From: Rhizophagus sp. LPA8_4_AMF
Taxonomy: Eukaryota > Glomeromycota > Glomeromycetes > Glomerales > Glomeraceae
Assembly: GCA_021464525.1 (NCBI GenBank)
Contig: JADRCO010000465.1
Location: forward strand, 1 to 33,236
Direction of reading: 5' to 3'
Length of the DNA: 33,236 bases
The notes under the pieces were generated by a model that searched no databases, had not been told where the DNA came from, and saw only the letters and a program-made list of their open reading frames with translations. A program made the translations under genes and the position numbers. Every line of letters begins with the position of its first letter. The stretch's first letter is position 1. Shown piece after piece: positions 10,529 to 21,384 of this stretch.

Positions 10529-11160
10529 ATTGGAGTTTTTAATAAAAACATTAATCGTCCTATAATAATTGTATTTAATTATCGTTCTTGCAGTCGCCAG
10601 TATGACTTTCAAAAGCGAAGTGAGATTTTTTTTTATTTTGATCAACAATCAGTAGCACCAATATGTACAAATTAGGATAGCGTGTCGTTATGGACACAGT
10701 TGAAATTTCTAAGTACATATGCGTGCTTAAAAGATTGATTTCACATTAATTTCATCTTTGCTTTTGAGAACTCTTTTAAAAATTTTGATCTATAAAAATT
10801 AGGTTTTGTTATTTTAACATAATAAATGAACGAGAATAAAGAGTAATTATATTGATTTACATAAATTATTAACAAAAAAAAAAATCTTTGGTAATGCACG
10901 AGAGATTTGATATATTTGGAATTCCAGAATACCTTTTCCTGATCTTAAATATAACGAAAAATTATTTATTAAACACTTTTTTATATGAGAACTTAACTCA
11001 TTTAATATGTAGTTATCACTATTAGTATGATATATTACATTACTAACGAATACTTTTTAGTAAATAAAAACAACGAAAATAAGTTTTTGGTCTCTATTTT
11101 ATACTCTTCGTATGAATTTACATACAATTTCGGCACTCTATTTTGCTATTTTGTTATTAA
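10529..11160. other. Intergenic region between DHX37 3' end and ORC2 5' end
   Basis: 632 bp separating two minus-strand genes, so it must hold the helicase 3' end and the ORC2 promoter. The AT-rich sequence has no further gene. No MCB (ACGCGT) or E2F-like site was seen here, although ORC genes are often cell-cycle regulated. Confidence 0.5.
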
Positions 11161-14100
11161 TCATATTGATCCATAAATCCATCTGCTATTAACTTTTTGT
11201 GCCATTATTTTCATAGGAGGTAATTCCCAATTTTTTGGGCCGAACCTTGGAATTACGTAAGCATATTTCTCTGTATCTTTATTCTTTTTTGACCTAATAT
11301 TAAAATTTAATATTAAAGAATGTAAACTGAAGTAAAATATAAATAATAATACGTACTTGTTCGTTGGAAGGTCAACAGGCTTAGAAAATGTACACAAAGA
11401 TCTACCAAGTTTTGATAGCCAACTAGATTCAACAACAGTAACACCTAAAAAAATTCGCCAATAACATAAGTATTCTTTCTTTTAAGATTGAAATATGATC
11501 AAAAGTTTCTTTCACCTTTCATCCAAACTTTACTTGTTTTATGTAATTCTTGATATACAACAAAGTCTGGTGGTTTGTTGTGATATAATACAGAAATAGG
11601 ATGGATAAATACATTGTCATCGTTCCACATTGTGCAATATTCGATATTTCTTGTTGATGAAAATATCTTTGATGATTTATCTATTAGTCCTTTACGTATT
11701 GCTATTTGATCAATAAATCCTGCTGTAATAACTTGTCTTATTGCTTTGAGCTAAAAACAGCATTCAAGAAATAACACATTAAATAGGAAATTCTAATAAA
11801 TCAAATAAAAATTGCACTAAAATCCTACCTGAATAGTTGATGGAGGCTTCATTTTTGGATCTAAACAAACATCAACTCCGGGACAATTCATTTGTATAAT
11901 ATTTGTTATTTGTCCCCTTAATTTACGTATTTCCTCCATTGCCTTTAAAAAAATTTTTTGAGATAACCCATAAACTTGATTAATTAAGAAATGACAATAA
12001 CATTATATATACCTTAGGGCGAACAAAATTACTTTCACAAAATTTGTCCGTGCCTCCTTCGTATTCGTATGCTCCCACAACATTAAGTAACTTTAATAGG
12101 TCACTAGTTGGGTCAAGCCCAGCATGTTTCTAAGATGATCAAAAAGAGAGTTATAGTGTTTTAATGTTATACAATCAATAGCCAGATTTAATATGTACCT
12201 TCTGCACATCATAGAACTTTTTTCTGATTAATTTTTGACGTTCTTTTTGCAAAATAGCTTCTTCACTCAATTTATTTAATTCATTAGATCGAACTTCTTC
12301 ATATTCTTCCTCCTTCACATCATCATCAGAATTCGTACTATTATCTAAATGGTAATCCTTAATGAATGGATCAACAACGGATAAAGCAGAAACAATAGCA
12401 ATAATATAAGGCAAACATCCATGTTGTTGTCCGATTATCAACATTTTAGAAAATCTTGGTGCAATTGGAAATGTTGCCATAGTACGACCAAGTTCAGTTA
12501 TTCTACCATCTTCATCCAGCGCATTCATGTATTGTAATAACTTCTCAGCTTTACGCAAACGATCACGATCAGGAGGAGTAGGAAAAGGAAAATTATTTAC
12601 AGTATCTATATTCATCGCCTTCATTTGTAGTACTATTCCTTCAATTGGCATACGATGAATTTCTGGTACTGTGAATTGTTGAAATTGATCATTGAATACG
12701 GCCGAAGAAAAGAGTCGATAACAATGCCCAGGACCTGTCCTTCCTGCACGCCCAGCACGTTGGTCTGCTGATGCTTTTGAAGTCCAATCAACCACATATG
12801 ATTGTACTCCAGTTGCCACATCGTATCGACGTCCTTTAGCTTTTCCACAGTCTACAACATATTTAATATCAGGAATAGTTAATGAAGTCTCGGCAACATT
12901 AGTTGCAACAACACACAGACGTGTTCCTTCTGGAGGTGGTTCAAAAACACGTAACTGAGCATGAGTAGATAATAATGAATACAATGGAAGCACATATAAT
13001 GGTCTGGCTATGTTAAAAAGAAAAAAAAAAAGTTTCAATAAATTATTTATGAAATGGAGTTAAAAAAAAAATGAAATATAGTTTACAGTGTTCATCCATT
13101 ATCATTTCATCATTTTCCAAATTTTCTTCAAAATCTTCAGAATCAGTATCAAGTAATTCTGTTTCTTCCAATTCTTCTTTACCGATATCCAAATCTTCAA
13201 TTTCAAGATCAACTGTAATTTGTACCGTAATTTAAATTATTTAAAATATTTATAAAGAATATTTTTAACATAACAAATTTACCTTCTTTAGAATTTAAAC
13301 TTTCCCTTTCTTGTTCAACTTCTCTAAATGTTTTTTCTTTTTCCAGCATCTGTTTGCTATTGTATTGATTTTGCATTAGATAAGGAAACTTCCTACGAAG
13401 TTTCTTGCAAAGAAGAGTAATTTCGTCTTGGCCAGTCAAGAATACAAGAATTCCTAAAAAAATAACAAAAAGAAATTCAGTAAATTAAATTTACAAAAGA
13501 AAATATTCAGGAAATGTTGCAACCAACCTCCATGTGGGAGTTTAGTGTGGATTTTGCAAACTTTCTTAAATGCCTCACTAACATAATCAAAATTTGGAGT
13601 CCGCTTATTAAAATGAATTGAAACCTAATAGAGCAAATAAGATTAGATACTAGATGTTTCTCATTTAAAATATAAAATTACGAGTTTTCACCTACAGGAA
13701 ATTGACGCGTATTAACATTAATAACCGGGGGAGCTATGTCAAATAGATTTTTATTTTGTGTAAAATCAGAGACACGTAAGGTTGCCGACATAATAATAAC
13801 TTTAATTGGCTAAAGAATTATATGATTAATATTAAAAAAGACCAAATTTCTATTTTATCTGTATTTAAATACCCTAATTTTGCTTCCATCTTCTTTGCTT
13901 AATTCGGCTCGTAATTTGAGTACACGACTTATAGCACCAATCAAAATATCAGTATTTAAGCTTCTTTCATGTGCTTCATCAATTATAATTGCGGAGTATT
14001 TTGATAAAAGAAAATCATTGGCGAGTTCACGAAGCAAAACGCCATCAGTCATAAACTTGATAACAGTTTTTGGTGATACTGTCGCATCATAACGAATCTG

Positions 14101-15661
14101 TACAAATTTGATCGAAGTTTATATTAATTTACATCATTTTATTTTGTGTTAATATATTCTAATAAAAACCTGGTAGGAAACTTCTTGTTCACTTAATGAC
14201 AATTCCTTTGCTACACGTTTCGACATGCTTACAGCTGCAATACGTCGAGGCTGTGTTATACCAATTACCCCAGGGTTATCTAAATATTTAATAATAAAAG
14301 AGATGGTGAATCTAAAGATAAAAGATTGTGATGATAATTGACATTTACATACCACTATCCTTATTGCCATATCCAGCTTCGTATAAAAACTGTGGTACTT
14401 GAGTTGTTTTGCCAGAACCAGTTTCACCACATATAATTACTACAGGATTATTGCTTATTGATTCCATTATTATTTGTTCTTCAGCACAAATAGGAAGTTC
14501 CATTCTGGCTTCTTGTATTTCTTGGTTTCTTTTGACAGGAATATAGAAGGCCTTAAAAATAATGAATCTGAAATTAGAAGAGGATATAAATTTTACCATA
14601 TCTTAGAATATCTAAATACCTTCTTAACAGTTTTTTCGTTATCACCTATATTTCTATGAGTAATGTCAATTTCATCTTGGATTAAACAAGTTTCAACATC
14701 TTTCTTTTTCTGCTGTAAATTTGTAGGCTTCGATTGAGAAATTATACTAGGTTCATGTATAGTATTTTTATTTTCATCATTTGGTTTAATGCCCATTTGC
14801 TCTGTTGCCCATTGTTTGAATGGTTGCTCTTTTAATTTTTCATTTATTGCGGCATCAGAATTTTTAGTTTCTTTGTCAGTATCATACTGAGAGTCTGAGC
14901 TATCAAAAGAATCTTCTTCTAACGTTGACTTTTGTATTGTCTTTACCTTAATAAGTTAAATAAACATAAAAATTAGAGTTATAATTATTAACAGGTAAAT
15001 TCCTGTAAGAATAAGAAAATTTACTTGTTTTTTCTTTATCTTCTTTTTCTTCTTTTTCTTAATGGGAACTGTAAACTCTCCATCCGGAGCTCGTTTAAGG
15101 GCACTTCCCACAATAACACTTTGATTAATAATTTTTTGATCATTATTTAGTTCCTTAGAATCAGGAAGTATGCTCGAAGAATTATCTGAGATAATCTTGG
15201 TACTGTTCCCGTTCATCACGTGATCTTCTTTTTCTTCATCCTCCTCTTCCCTCTCATTCACGAACAAAGGAACGCTAAGATCAGACTGAGGTAATCCCAA
15301 CCGCTTCTCATTATAAGCCTTGCGAAGTCGTTCCTTCATGGTCTCTTTCTATTAGGCAAATATAATTTCAACAATATATAAAAGAATCAATTAACCGGAA
15401 TTCTTTTAATCTTACCCTTCTACCCAAATTTTTACTTGATTTCATCAATTCTGATGAAAATGAAGATTTTGAAAGTTTCTCTATTAGCATAACGCGTTCT
15501 TCTTTTTTAATTTTTTTCTCCTGTAAAAAATTTTTTCTTTAAGACCTGTTTAAGTAATATTGAAGCAAATTTAAAATTTGATAGGTAAATTTAAGGCTTA
15601 CAATATATTTCTTTAACCTTTTCTTTTTTTTACTCGACATTTTCTTGATCGTAGGATCCAT
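11161..15661 (-). CDS. DHX37/ECM16: DEAH-box RNA helicase DHX37/Ecm16 (Dhr1), 17 exons, 1117 aa
   Basis: In yeast and animals this nucleolar helicase displaces U3 snoRNA during 18S rRNA maturation. Exons: 15661-15602, 15520-15416, 15348-15025, 14946-14620, 14551-14353, 14279-14170, 14097-13873, 13809-13696, 13624-13528, 13453-13283, 13212-13087, 13007-12199, 12129-12013, 11942-11829, 11750-11516, 11444-11357, 11293-11161. All 16 introns are 63-81 nt with GT-AG ends, and phases close to one frame. The N-terminus is Lys-rich with [10 protein letters not shown] and FKQWATEQM, typical of this subfamily. Then Walker A GETGSGKT (about 314-321), [15 protein letters not shown] (415-418), SAT (458-460), [23 protein letters not shown], an acidic insert (about 578-612), [13 protein letters not shown] (655-667), QRAGRAGR (702-709) and the C-terminal block [12 protein letters not shown]...EFVVYQE-like (here PDFVVYQE). 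Human DHX37 is 1157 aa. The gene appears intact. Confidence 0.95.
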
Positions 15662-15850
15662 TTCGCTAATTTAAATTTACAGATTTACTTTTTAACTATA
15701 CTAACTATAGCAGTTCTCAGATCACATCAGTTTTCAAATATTTTTTATCCAATAATAGCTTTGATTACACATGCTCGTGTGAATGTTTGAGTAGCAAGCT
15801 AGTCATCAGATCGATGATCCAAAACGTAGTAGTAAATGAAATTCTAAGTC
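15662..15850. promoter_or_regulatory. Divergent promoter region between DHX37 and CCDC6-like gene
   Basis: Only 189 bp separate the start codons of two genes pointing away from each other, so both promoters must lie here or overlap the 5' ends. 'atccaataatagc' (about 15749) contains a CCAAT box. No clear TATA box. That they are co-regulated is an inference from spacing only. Confidence 0.5.
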
Positions 15851-18194
15851 ATGAGCGAGACAGAATTACCACAAGATCCGACACAGCTTCAAGTTCTCGC
15901 TCGCCAGCAGGCGAAAGAATTGAAAGAGCTTCGAGAACAATTGAATGCTAGTCATACAGAGAAAATTTCGGTAAGCAATCGCGTCTATATTCAGTGATTC
16001 TTTTAGCTCTGTTCTATTACCGTGCGTTTCAGGAACGTTAATTTATACCACTTAAATTGACTATTTAATTCCATACATTTTATAAATATATGTACTTTTT
16101 TTAATGTTTAAATTACAATTTAAAGGATCGCGCTAAAGCTCTGCAGCAAGTTGAACAGAGTGAAAAAAGCATTACCAAATCCCTTCAAGAACAATTGAAT
16201 TATGTGAGAATCTTTTTTTATTCCTTTATATCCTATATAATAATTAATGATGTGCGCTTTTTTATCTCTTATTATTAAGGCCAGACAAGAGAAGGCAAAC
16301 TTGGAAGCATCGATGGAAGCTCGCGCTAAATCATTTCAGAGTACTTTGTCTAAATTGCAAATTAATCAATGGTTAGTTTAGAGAGGGTGGATAATGTTTC
16401 TTTTTTGTATATATTTTTAGGTTTGATGCGTGAAGGATATATTGAATGTTTCGTATTCTTTACGACATGCATTCTTTGTTACATTTTTTTTTTCAGACGC
16501 GTTTTAAAAAAATGGATAGATTTTATTTTGCAAAGTTTTAGAGGGAATTTACTGAAATTTAGGGATTAATAAATTTAAAATTATTAGTGAAGTCAGTTCG
16601 GAAGTACCGCCTTCACCAATTCCCACTGATACGCAAAAATTAGCTTTGGAATCTGAAGATCCAATCGGTTTAAAACAGGAACTTCAAAACGCATACGAGC
16701 GTATTCGACAACAAGAATTAGAAATTAAGAAACTCAAATTTGAAGTTGAAATGGAACAAGGCCATGTCAATATTTTAAGACATGATAATCAAATGTTAAG
16801 ACGGATGACAGTCGACATGGTAGGTAGTTTTGTGGTATCATGATGTTTTGCAATTATAAAGTATTATATTTTATAAATCCCTCTTAGCATGCATCTGCTG
16901 AACAAGAAGAAGAATACATTTCAAATAAATTACTGAAACGTATTTCAGGACTTAAGAAAGAAAAAGGTGAGTTACTCCTCCAAGTTGAACAAGAGGAAGA
17001 GTATCTTACCAATACTTTACAAAAGAAACTGAACCAAGTAAGTCCTCTAATATATAAATTACCACAATAACAGTAATCATTTAAATAAATTATGATTATA
17101 CGATGTTTATTCAGTTGCAAAAAGAAAAAATTGATATGGAAAACGCCCTTGAACAAGAACAAGAGTATATTGTCAATCGACTTCAAAAGCAACTTGATTC
17201 ATTGCGTCAGCAACAGACGTACCATCCACATCATTCACGCGAGAATAGCACCTCTTCAACTTCTAATCCTGGCAATATTACTCCTTTGCCACCTGCATCT
17301 CCATCTTCGACGTAGGTGATTTTTTACTTTTTGATATTTGTAACGTAGTTGCTTATGAATTTAAATCATTTTTCATATTAAAGTCATAAAAAGTGGGTAA
17401 CTGCGCATTCTTCTTCTCCCACTTCTCCTGATTTTGGTCTCGCTTCCCCTGGTGTAATTGAAGTGCTGAAAGCAGAAGTTAACACGCTCAGGACTAAAAT
17501 TTCAGAGATGGAAAAAGAATGTGAGTCATTTTAATACATTTGGAATATTATTCGTTTATTTGATTAAACATAAAACTTTCATGTTAGATATTGCGAAATC
17601 CAGTCAAGCAACTCGATTAAAAAATGAATTGATTGAAATGAGAAAGAAATCCGGATTACCAGTAGAAGATTTATTGACAGAGGAACCGTAAGATGAAGAT
17701 TCGTATTTTTTTGTGCAAGTGCTTCAAAGTATGTGCATATGTTTATTCAATTTATTTTTCTCTTCAGTGTACCCGCTTTTCTAAGACATAATAACAATCC
17801 GAGAAATGTAAGTACAATTTACTTGGCTTCTTCATTGCCATGGATGCTTTTGCCTTTTGATTGTGTCTTAATTTCTTTGAAAATAGACGCGGAGATCAAA
17901 CTCGAATACGCACAGTTCGACACCAAATCTTGTCCGAGGTCGATCGGTGTCTGCAGGTGATGTTAAATCTGTGCTTCCAAATGCAGTCAGTTTAGTTTCA
18001 CAGGGTAGTATCCAAGCCTCACGGTCACGTAGCGGTAACGTGTTAACTTTAAGTTTTATAAATATTAAAACCAAGTTCAGTTTTTTATTTATCATAATCT
18101 TTTAGTGTCGGCAACTCTCAATCAAGCACCTAGCATCGGAAACTCATCTCAATCGGAATCTTTATCATCACCAAGTGGTCCTTCCCAGGATTAA
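15851..18194 (+). CDS. CCDC6: CCDC6-like coiled-coil protein (11 exons, 460 aa)
   Basis: Exons: 15851-15970, 16126-16203, 16280-16371, 16588-16819, 16888-17037, 17115-17311, 17384-17520, 17588-17687, 17768-17807, 17887-18034, 18106-18194; phases join into one frame ending GPSQD-TAA. The family hallmark is the repeated unit QEEEYISNKLLKRI (from about 178), VEQEEEYLTNTLQKKL (about 206) and LEQEQEYIVNRLQKQL (about 237), which matches the CCDC6 (DUF2046) pattern 'EQEEEYLTN.L.RKL'. Most of residues 10-260 is predicted coiled coil; the tail after 370 is Ser/Thr-rich and basic with NTHSSTPNLVRGRSVSAG, a likely phosphorylated region. In animals CCDC6 is a DNA-damage-linked ATM substrate and the fusion partner in RET/PTC; its fungal role is not established. 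Intron 3 (16372-16587, 216 nt) and intron 1 (155 nt) are longer than the rest. AATAAA-like signals lie at about 18557. Confidence 0.85.
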
Positions 18195-18700
18195 TTATCT
18201 TAATAATAATATCCAAGTTTTATAATTTTTACTTAGGGAGTTGTTGATTTTAGCACATATTTTTTATTCCTTTTTTAAAGGAATCGAAAGGTGAAGAACG
18301 AGGTTTAAGATGATTTATAGCATAAAATAACAAAATTACGATATCAGCACTTCCTATCTTAGCAAAATAATAGAACAATTGGTATAATTTATTTTTTTGC
18401 TAAAAGATCTATCGATTCTTAAAAACAAAAAAAGTTATTACTAAATATTCTTTCAATATCGTAGAATTTATAAATTTTATATTGAGGGGATGGTGAACAA
18501 ATTCATCCATAAACTAATATCATTTTAAATGTATAATTTCAGCTTTTCCTGTATTTTAATAAAGTATAATTTACAAAATTATGTGTGCCGCTAATATTTA
18601 AATTATCACGTGATAACCAATAATTAGCAATTAAAAATTAAATAAATAGTAATACATCGTAATACAGTTGCTTGCTTAACAATCAGATTTGAAATCGTAG
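18195..18700. other. Intergenic region, CCDC6 3' end to the IS607-like relic
   Basis: No gene. It includes the probable CCDC6 3' untranslated region and a TCACGTGA site (18606-18613). The left end of the IS607-like element should lie in its last 100 bases but cannot be fixed, because IS607 elements have no terminal inverted repeats or target duplication. Confidence 0.5.
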
Positions 18701-18703
18701 CCC

Positions 18704-19330
18704 ATCTTTTCTTCTTTTTTATCTGCACACCAAGTAACTAAGAAACTTGGTATCTCTTGCGTCAGCAAGGAAAAAATTACTGCTAAAACATCTCCTTCTG
18801 GTACTCGCCTTTACAGCATATCTTCCATTTTTCCAGAGGTGACTTCACATGTTGATAATACCACCACCACCACCACCGCCGCCACCAAGAAAGGTTTCCT
18901 CTACGGTCAAGTCTCTAGTGCCAAGCAAAAAGAGAACCTTTAACGGCAAAAACAACTCCCCAGCTTCCAGTTTCCAGCCCATGAACTCATCAGCGATATC
19001 GGCTCAGGTGTCAACTCCAAATGACCGGGACTTAAGACCTTATTTGAACAGACAAGTTGTGGAATGGTCTAAAAATTGTGTTTACCCATCGGGATCGAAT
19101 CTACTGGTTTTGCCTTTGGCCTCATCCAGTATATACTCTTCCTTCATACTACAAAACTCATGGTTCTCTTTGACGATACAACCTCCGATGAGCATGAACT
19201 TTCTCATGATATCCTTGTGATCAACACCGTCTTCATCTGTCGAATGCAAGGAAGAAGAGCAGCCATGTACCAAAGAGAACGGAAAATGAAAGATAACAAA
19301 AATGATAAAAAAATGAAACAAAAAAAATGA
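18704..19330 (+). pseudogene. tnpA: IS607-type serine recombinase TnpA, decayed
   Basis: One frame read through its stops gives a MerR-like helix-turn-helix (LSAHQVTKKLGIS ... SPSGTRLYSISSIF; the recognition-helix part 'TLRRW..' is deleted), a Thr/Ala linker from an (ACC)n run, then the small serine recombinase domain: LYGQVSSAKQKENL, PAHELISDIGSGVN, GLKTLFEQT, FGLIQYI, and DDTTSDEHELSHDIL, a block highly characteristic of IS607 TnpA. Stops: TAA 18941, TGA 19022, TAA 19070. The expected HRDRI.RF motif reads as HRDRIYWF in another frame at 19087-19110, so two compensating frameshifts flank it. The catalytic Arg of YxRVSS is Gln (CAA, 18908) while the nucleophile Ser remains (TCT, 18914). About 208 codons, the usual IS607 TnpA size. 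The natural end TGA (19328) overlaps the next gene. Not functional as read. Confidence 0.9.
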
Positions 19331-20830
19331 AAAATTCAAAACGAGTGAATCGAACGTTATCAATCAAATCGTATCTGAATCATTCCCAGAAAAAGATCTT
19401 GAAGAGATGGCTTGGGCTAGTAAGATATGCTTATAATATTGTTGTTAGATGAAGTAAAAATCGGGTAAAACTTCAAACACTAAGTGAAAAACTTAAATTA
19501 TATGTAGATGTAAAAGAGGGAAAAGATCCTGACAAAAAAGACAAAAAATTACAGAGATCATGTGTATGGGAGAACATAAATTTCTTCGAACAGTTGTATA
19601 ATTAGATTTACGTCTTAAAGGTTTATATGATAAAGTACCTGCAAATGTGATCGATGAAAGTATTGATGAAACTTTGATATCTAAAGAAAATGTGATACAA
19701 AAGAATCAAAAGAAACTAAAAAACTATTTAAATCTGGGTTTTTGATACCAAAATCCGTTAACCAATCCAAACACGTGATCAAAATTATAATTGAATTGGC
19801 TGATCACTGATCGTAACAATAACTAATTAACATGTTCATTTTTGCTTATTTTTAAATCGCGATCAAAAGTCCTACTTTTTTGTGGATCGGTTCACTGATT
19901 AAGTTGCATAATTTCATCACCCAATAATTATCAACTCAAAACCCGATCAAAAATCTGATCAATCAGAAATGAACAGGCCTAATGACCATTCGTGCACAAA
20001 GAAAGACTGGAATCATTTTATGTTACACATCTCATAATTCTTTGACTTTATTATCAAAACAATATAAACCCAATAAATTAGAAGATGGAAAGCATGATTT
20101 GCGCTCATTTCATTTTGAATCAAAAAGAAAGTATAATAAATGGCCATCACAAAAGATAGATTGTGATTGTAAACTTACATATATATGTAAGACAAATGAA
20201 TGGATATTTCATTGGGTATATGAAACACAAAAACAGATTCGTAAAACACAAGCAGAAGTTATGTAGTTTCAATTGATCTAGGAGTTCGTACTCTAATCAC
20301 ATGGTATTCTTCAACAAAAGGTGCGGGTAAGATAGGAGAATATGATATAAGCCGTATCTTTTGTTTATGTAAACACATAGATGATCTCATGTCAAAAAAA
20401 GATAGACTGGCATCTTAAAATGAAAGAAAAAGAAAGCATTTTGTATTGACCAAGCTGTTTTTCGTATGTGACGAAAGATTAGACAATTGCAGAATGAAAT
20501 TCATCGAAAACAATCAAGTTCTTAACTGATGAATTTGATATAATAGTTATTCCCCCTTTTGAGGTTTCTGGCATGGTGAATAGAAAAACACGAAAGATAA
20601 GGAAACAGTTAGAAAGATGCTTTGTTGGTCTCATTACAAATTTTGACAACGATTGATTTCAAAAGCAGAAGGGAAAGGAATCAATGTGATAATTCAAGAT
20701 GAGGCTTACACATTAAAGACATGTAGTTGGTGTGAAAACATTCAGTATTGCAGAATAAAAATAGATAGAGATATCAATGGTGAGGGATATTCCTTCGGCT
20801 TTGCTTGATGGAGCCATAATCTTGTCATAA
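19327..20830 (+). pseudogene. tnpB: TnpB / Fanzor-type RuvC nuclease, decayed and interrupted
   Basis: TnpB and its eukaryotic relatives (Fanzor) are RNA-guided RuvC endonucleases. ATG 19327 overlaps the TnpA stop (ATGA). The N-terminus reads RTLSIKSYLNHSQKKILKRW then LVRYAYN, the usual TnpB opening. Stops follow at TGA 19450 and TAG 19603, then a frame change to LYDKVPANVIDESIDE, an insertion around 19745-19980, and reopening at 19982 (TIRAQRKTG ... KIDCDCKLTYICKTNEW). RuvC-I is SIDLGVRTLITWYS (Asp 20275), RuvC-II is IIVIPPFEVSGMV (Glu 20561), followed by KMLCWSHYKF*QRLISKAE, where TGA at 20644 replaces the expected Arg. The zinc ribbon keeps only its first pair, CSWC (20722-20733); the second pair is deleted. 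RuvC-III is DRDING then, after a one-base shift, RDIPSALLDG. All three acidic residues survive, but at least six lesions kill the frame. Confidence 0.9.
19745..19980. mobile_element. Insertion inside the tnpB relic, unclassified
   Basis: TnpB similarity stops near 19742 and resumes at 19982, and the DNA between is non-coding and AT-rich. TGTTCATTTTTGCTT (19833-19847) and AATCAGAAATGAACA (19961-19975) are inverted repeats matching at 13 of 15 bases. GATCAAAA occurs three times (19777, 19861, 19944) at roughly even spacing. It may be a MITE or other filler; boundaries and target duplication could not be fixed. Confidence 0.4.
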
Positions 20831-21384
20831 GGCATCCTCATAGTAACTTTACTTAGTAATGCTTCTTAGTATTGATTATTATTGATGTGTTACAATCCAT
20901 CCGACGATCTATTATGCACTCTAAATTAGTGTTATAATTCTTGCATCGTAGAATTAATGCAAAACATGCAAATCATGTATGACAACATAAAAATATTGAC
21001 TTTATAATTGGTTCTTTCTAGTGTTACAAATTGATTTTTTTTTTCGGTCCGTTTTTTTCGCGCCAAACTCTAATAAATTAAGATACCTTTTATAGTAATG
21101 TGTTAATTAAAGAATGGAATAATGCAGGGGATTTTTTATTATTCAACCCGATTTTCAAATAATAAACAAATGTATTTTGTAATTAATATTTATATTTTGT
21201 AACTAGAAATCATAATATGTTTGCGTTTAAGGTATAATCAATTTAGATTTTCTTTTTCTTTCTTTATTGTCTTTCTCATAAAGAAAATTTCGCGTTTTAA
21301 ATTTAATTTTACAAAAAGTTAATTCGTTATATGTATGCTTTCTGCGACGATAAAATAAAAATATATATACCCCAAAGCTAAGTG
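20831..21384. other. IS607-like right flank and kinase upstream region
   Basis: No gene. In IS607/TnpB elements the guide (omega) RNA comes from the 3' end of tnpB and the adjacent right end, so any relic of it should lie at about 20780-21000; no structure was convincing by eye. The segment 21052-21066 (TTTTTTTCGCGCCAA) is an E2F-like site, and the last 300 bases presumably hold the promoter of the kinase-like gene. Confidence 0.45.
21052..21066. promoter_or_regulatory. E2F-like site TTTCGCGCCAAA
   Basis: TTTCGCGCCAAA lies about 320 bp upstream of the kinase-like start codon and matches the full two-sided E2F/DP consensus (TTTSGCGC with overlapping GGCGCGAAA). GC-only hexamers are rare in this AT-rich DNA. 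Early-diverging fungi are reported to retain E2F-type factors. Function here is untested inference. Confidence 0.35.

Noticed and set aside
16369..16569. 66-codon frame as an extra exon of the CCDC6-like gene
   Set aside because: Hydrophobic and unrelated to the family; skipping it (intron 16372-16587) keeps the coiled-coil frame.
18849..19220. Reading frame with nine prolines at its start (PPPPPPPPP)
   Set aside because: It is the (ACC)n linker of the tnpA relic read in the wrong frame. The recombinase motifs lie in the neighbouring frame; an initial idea that this was a Fanzor N-terminus was dropped for that reason.
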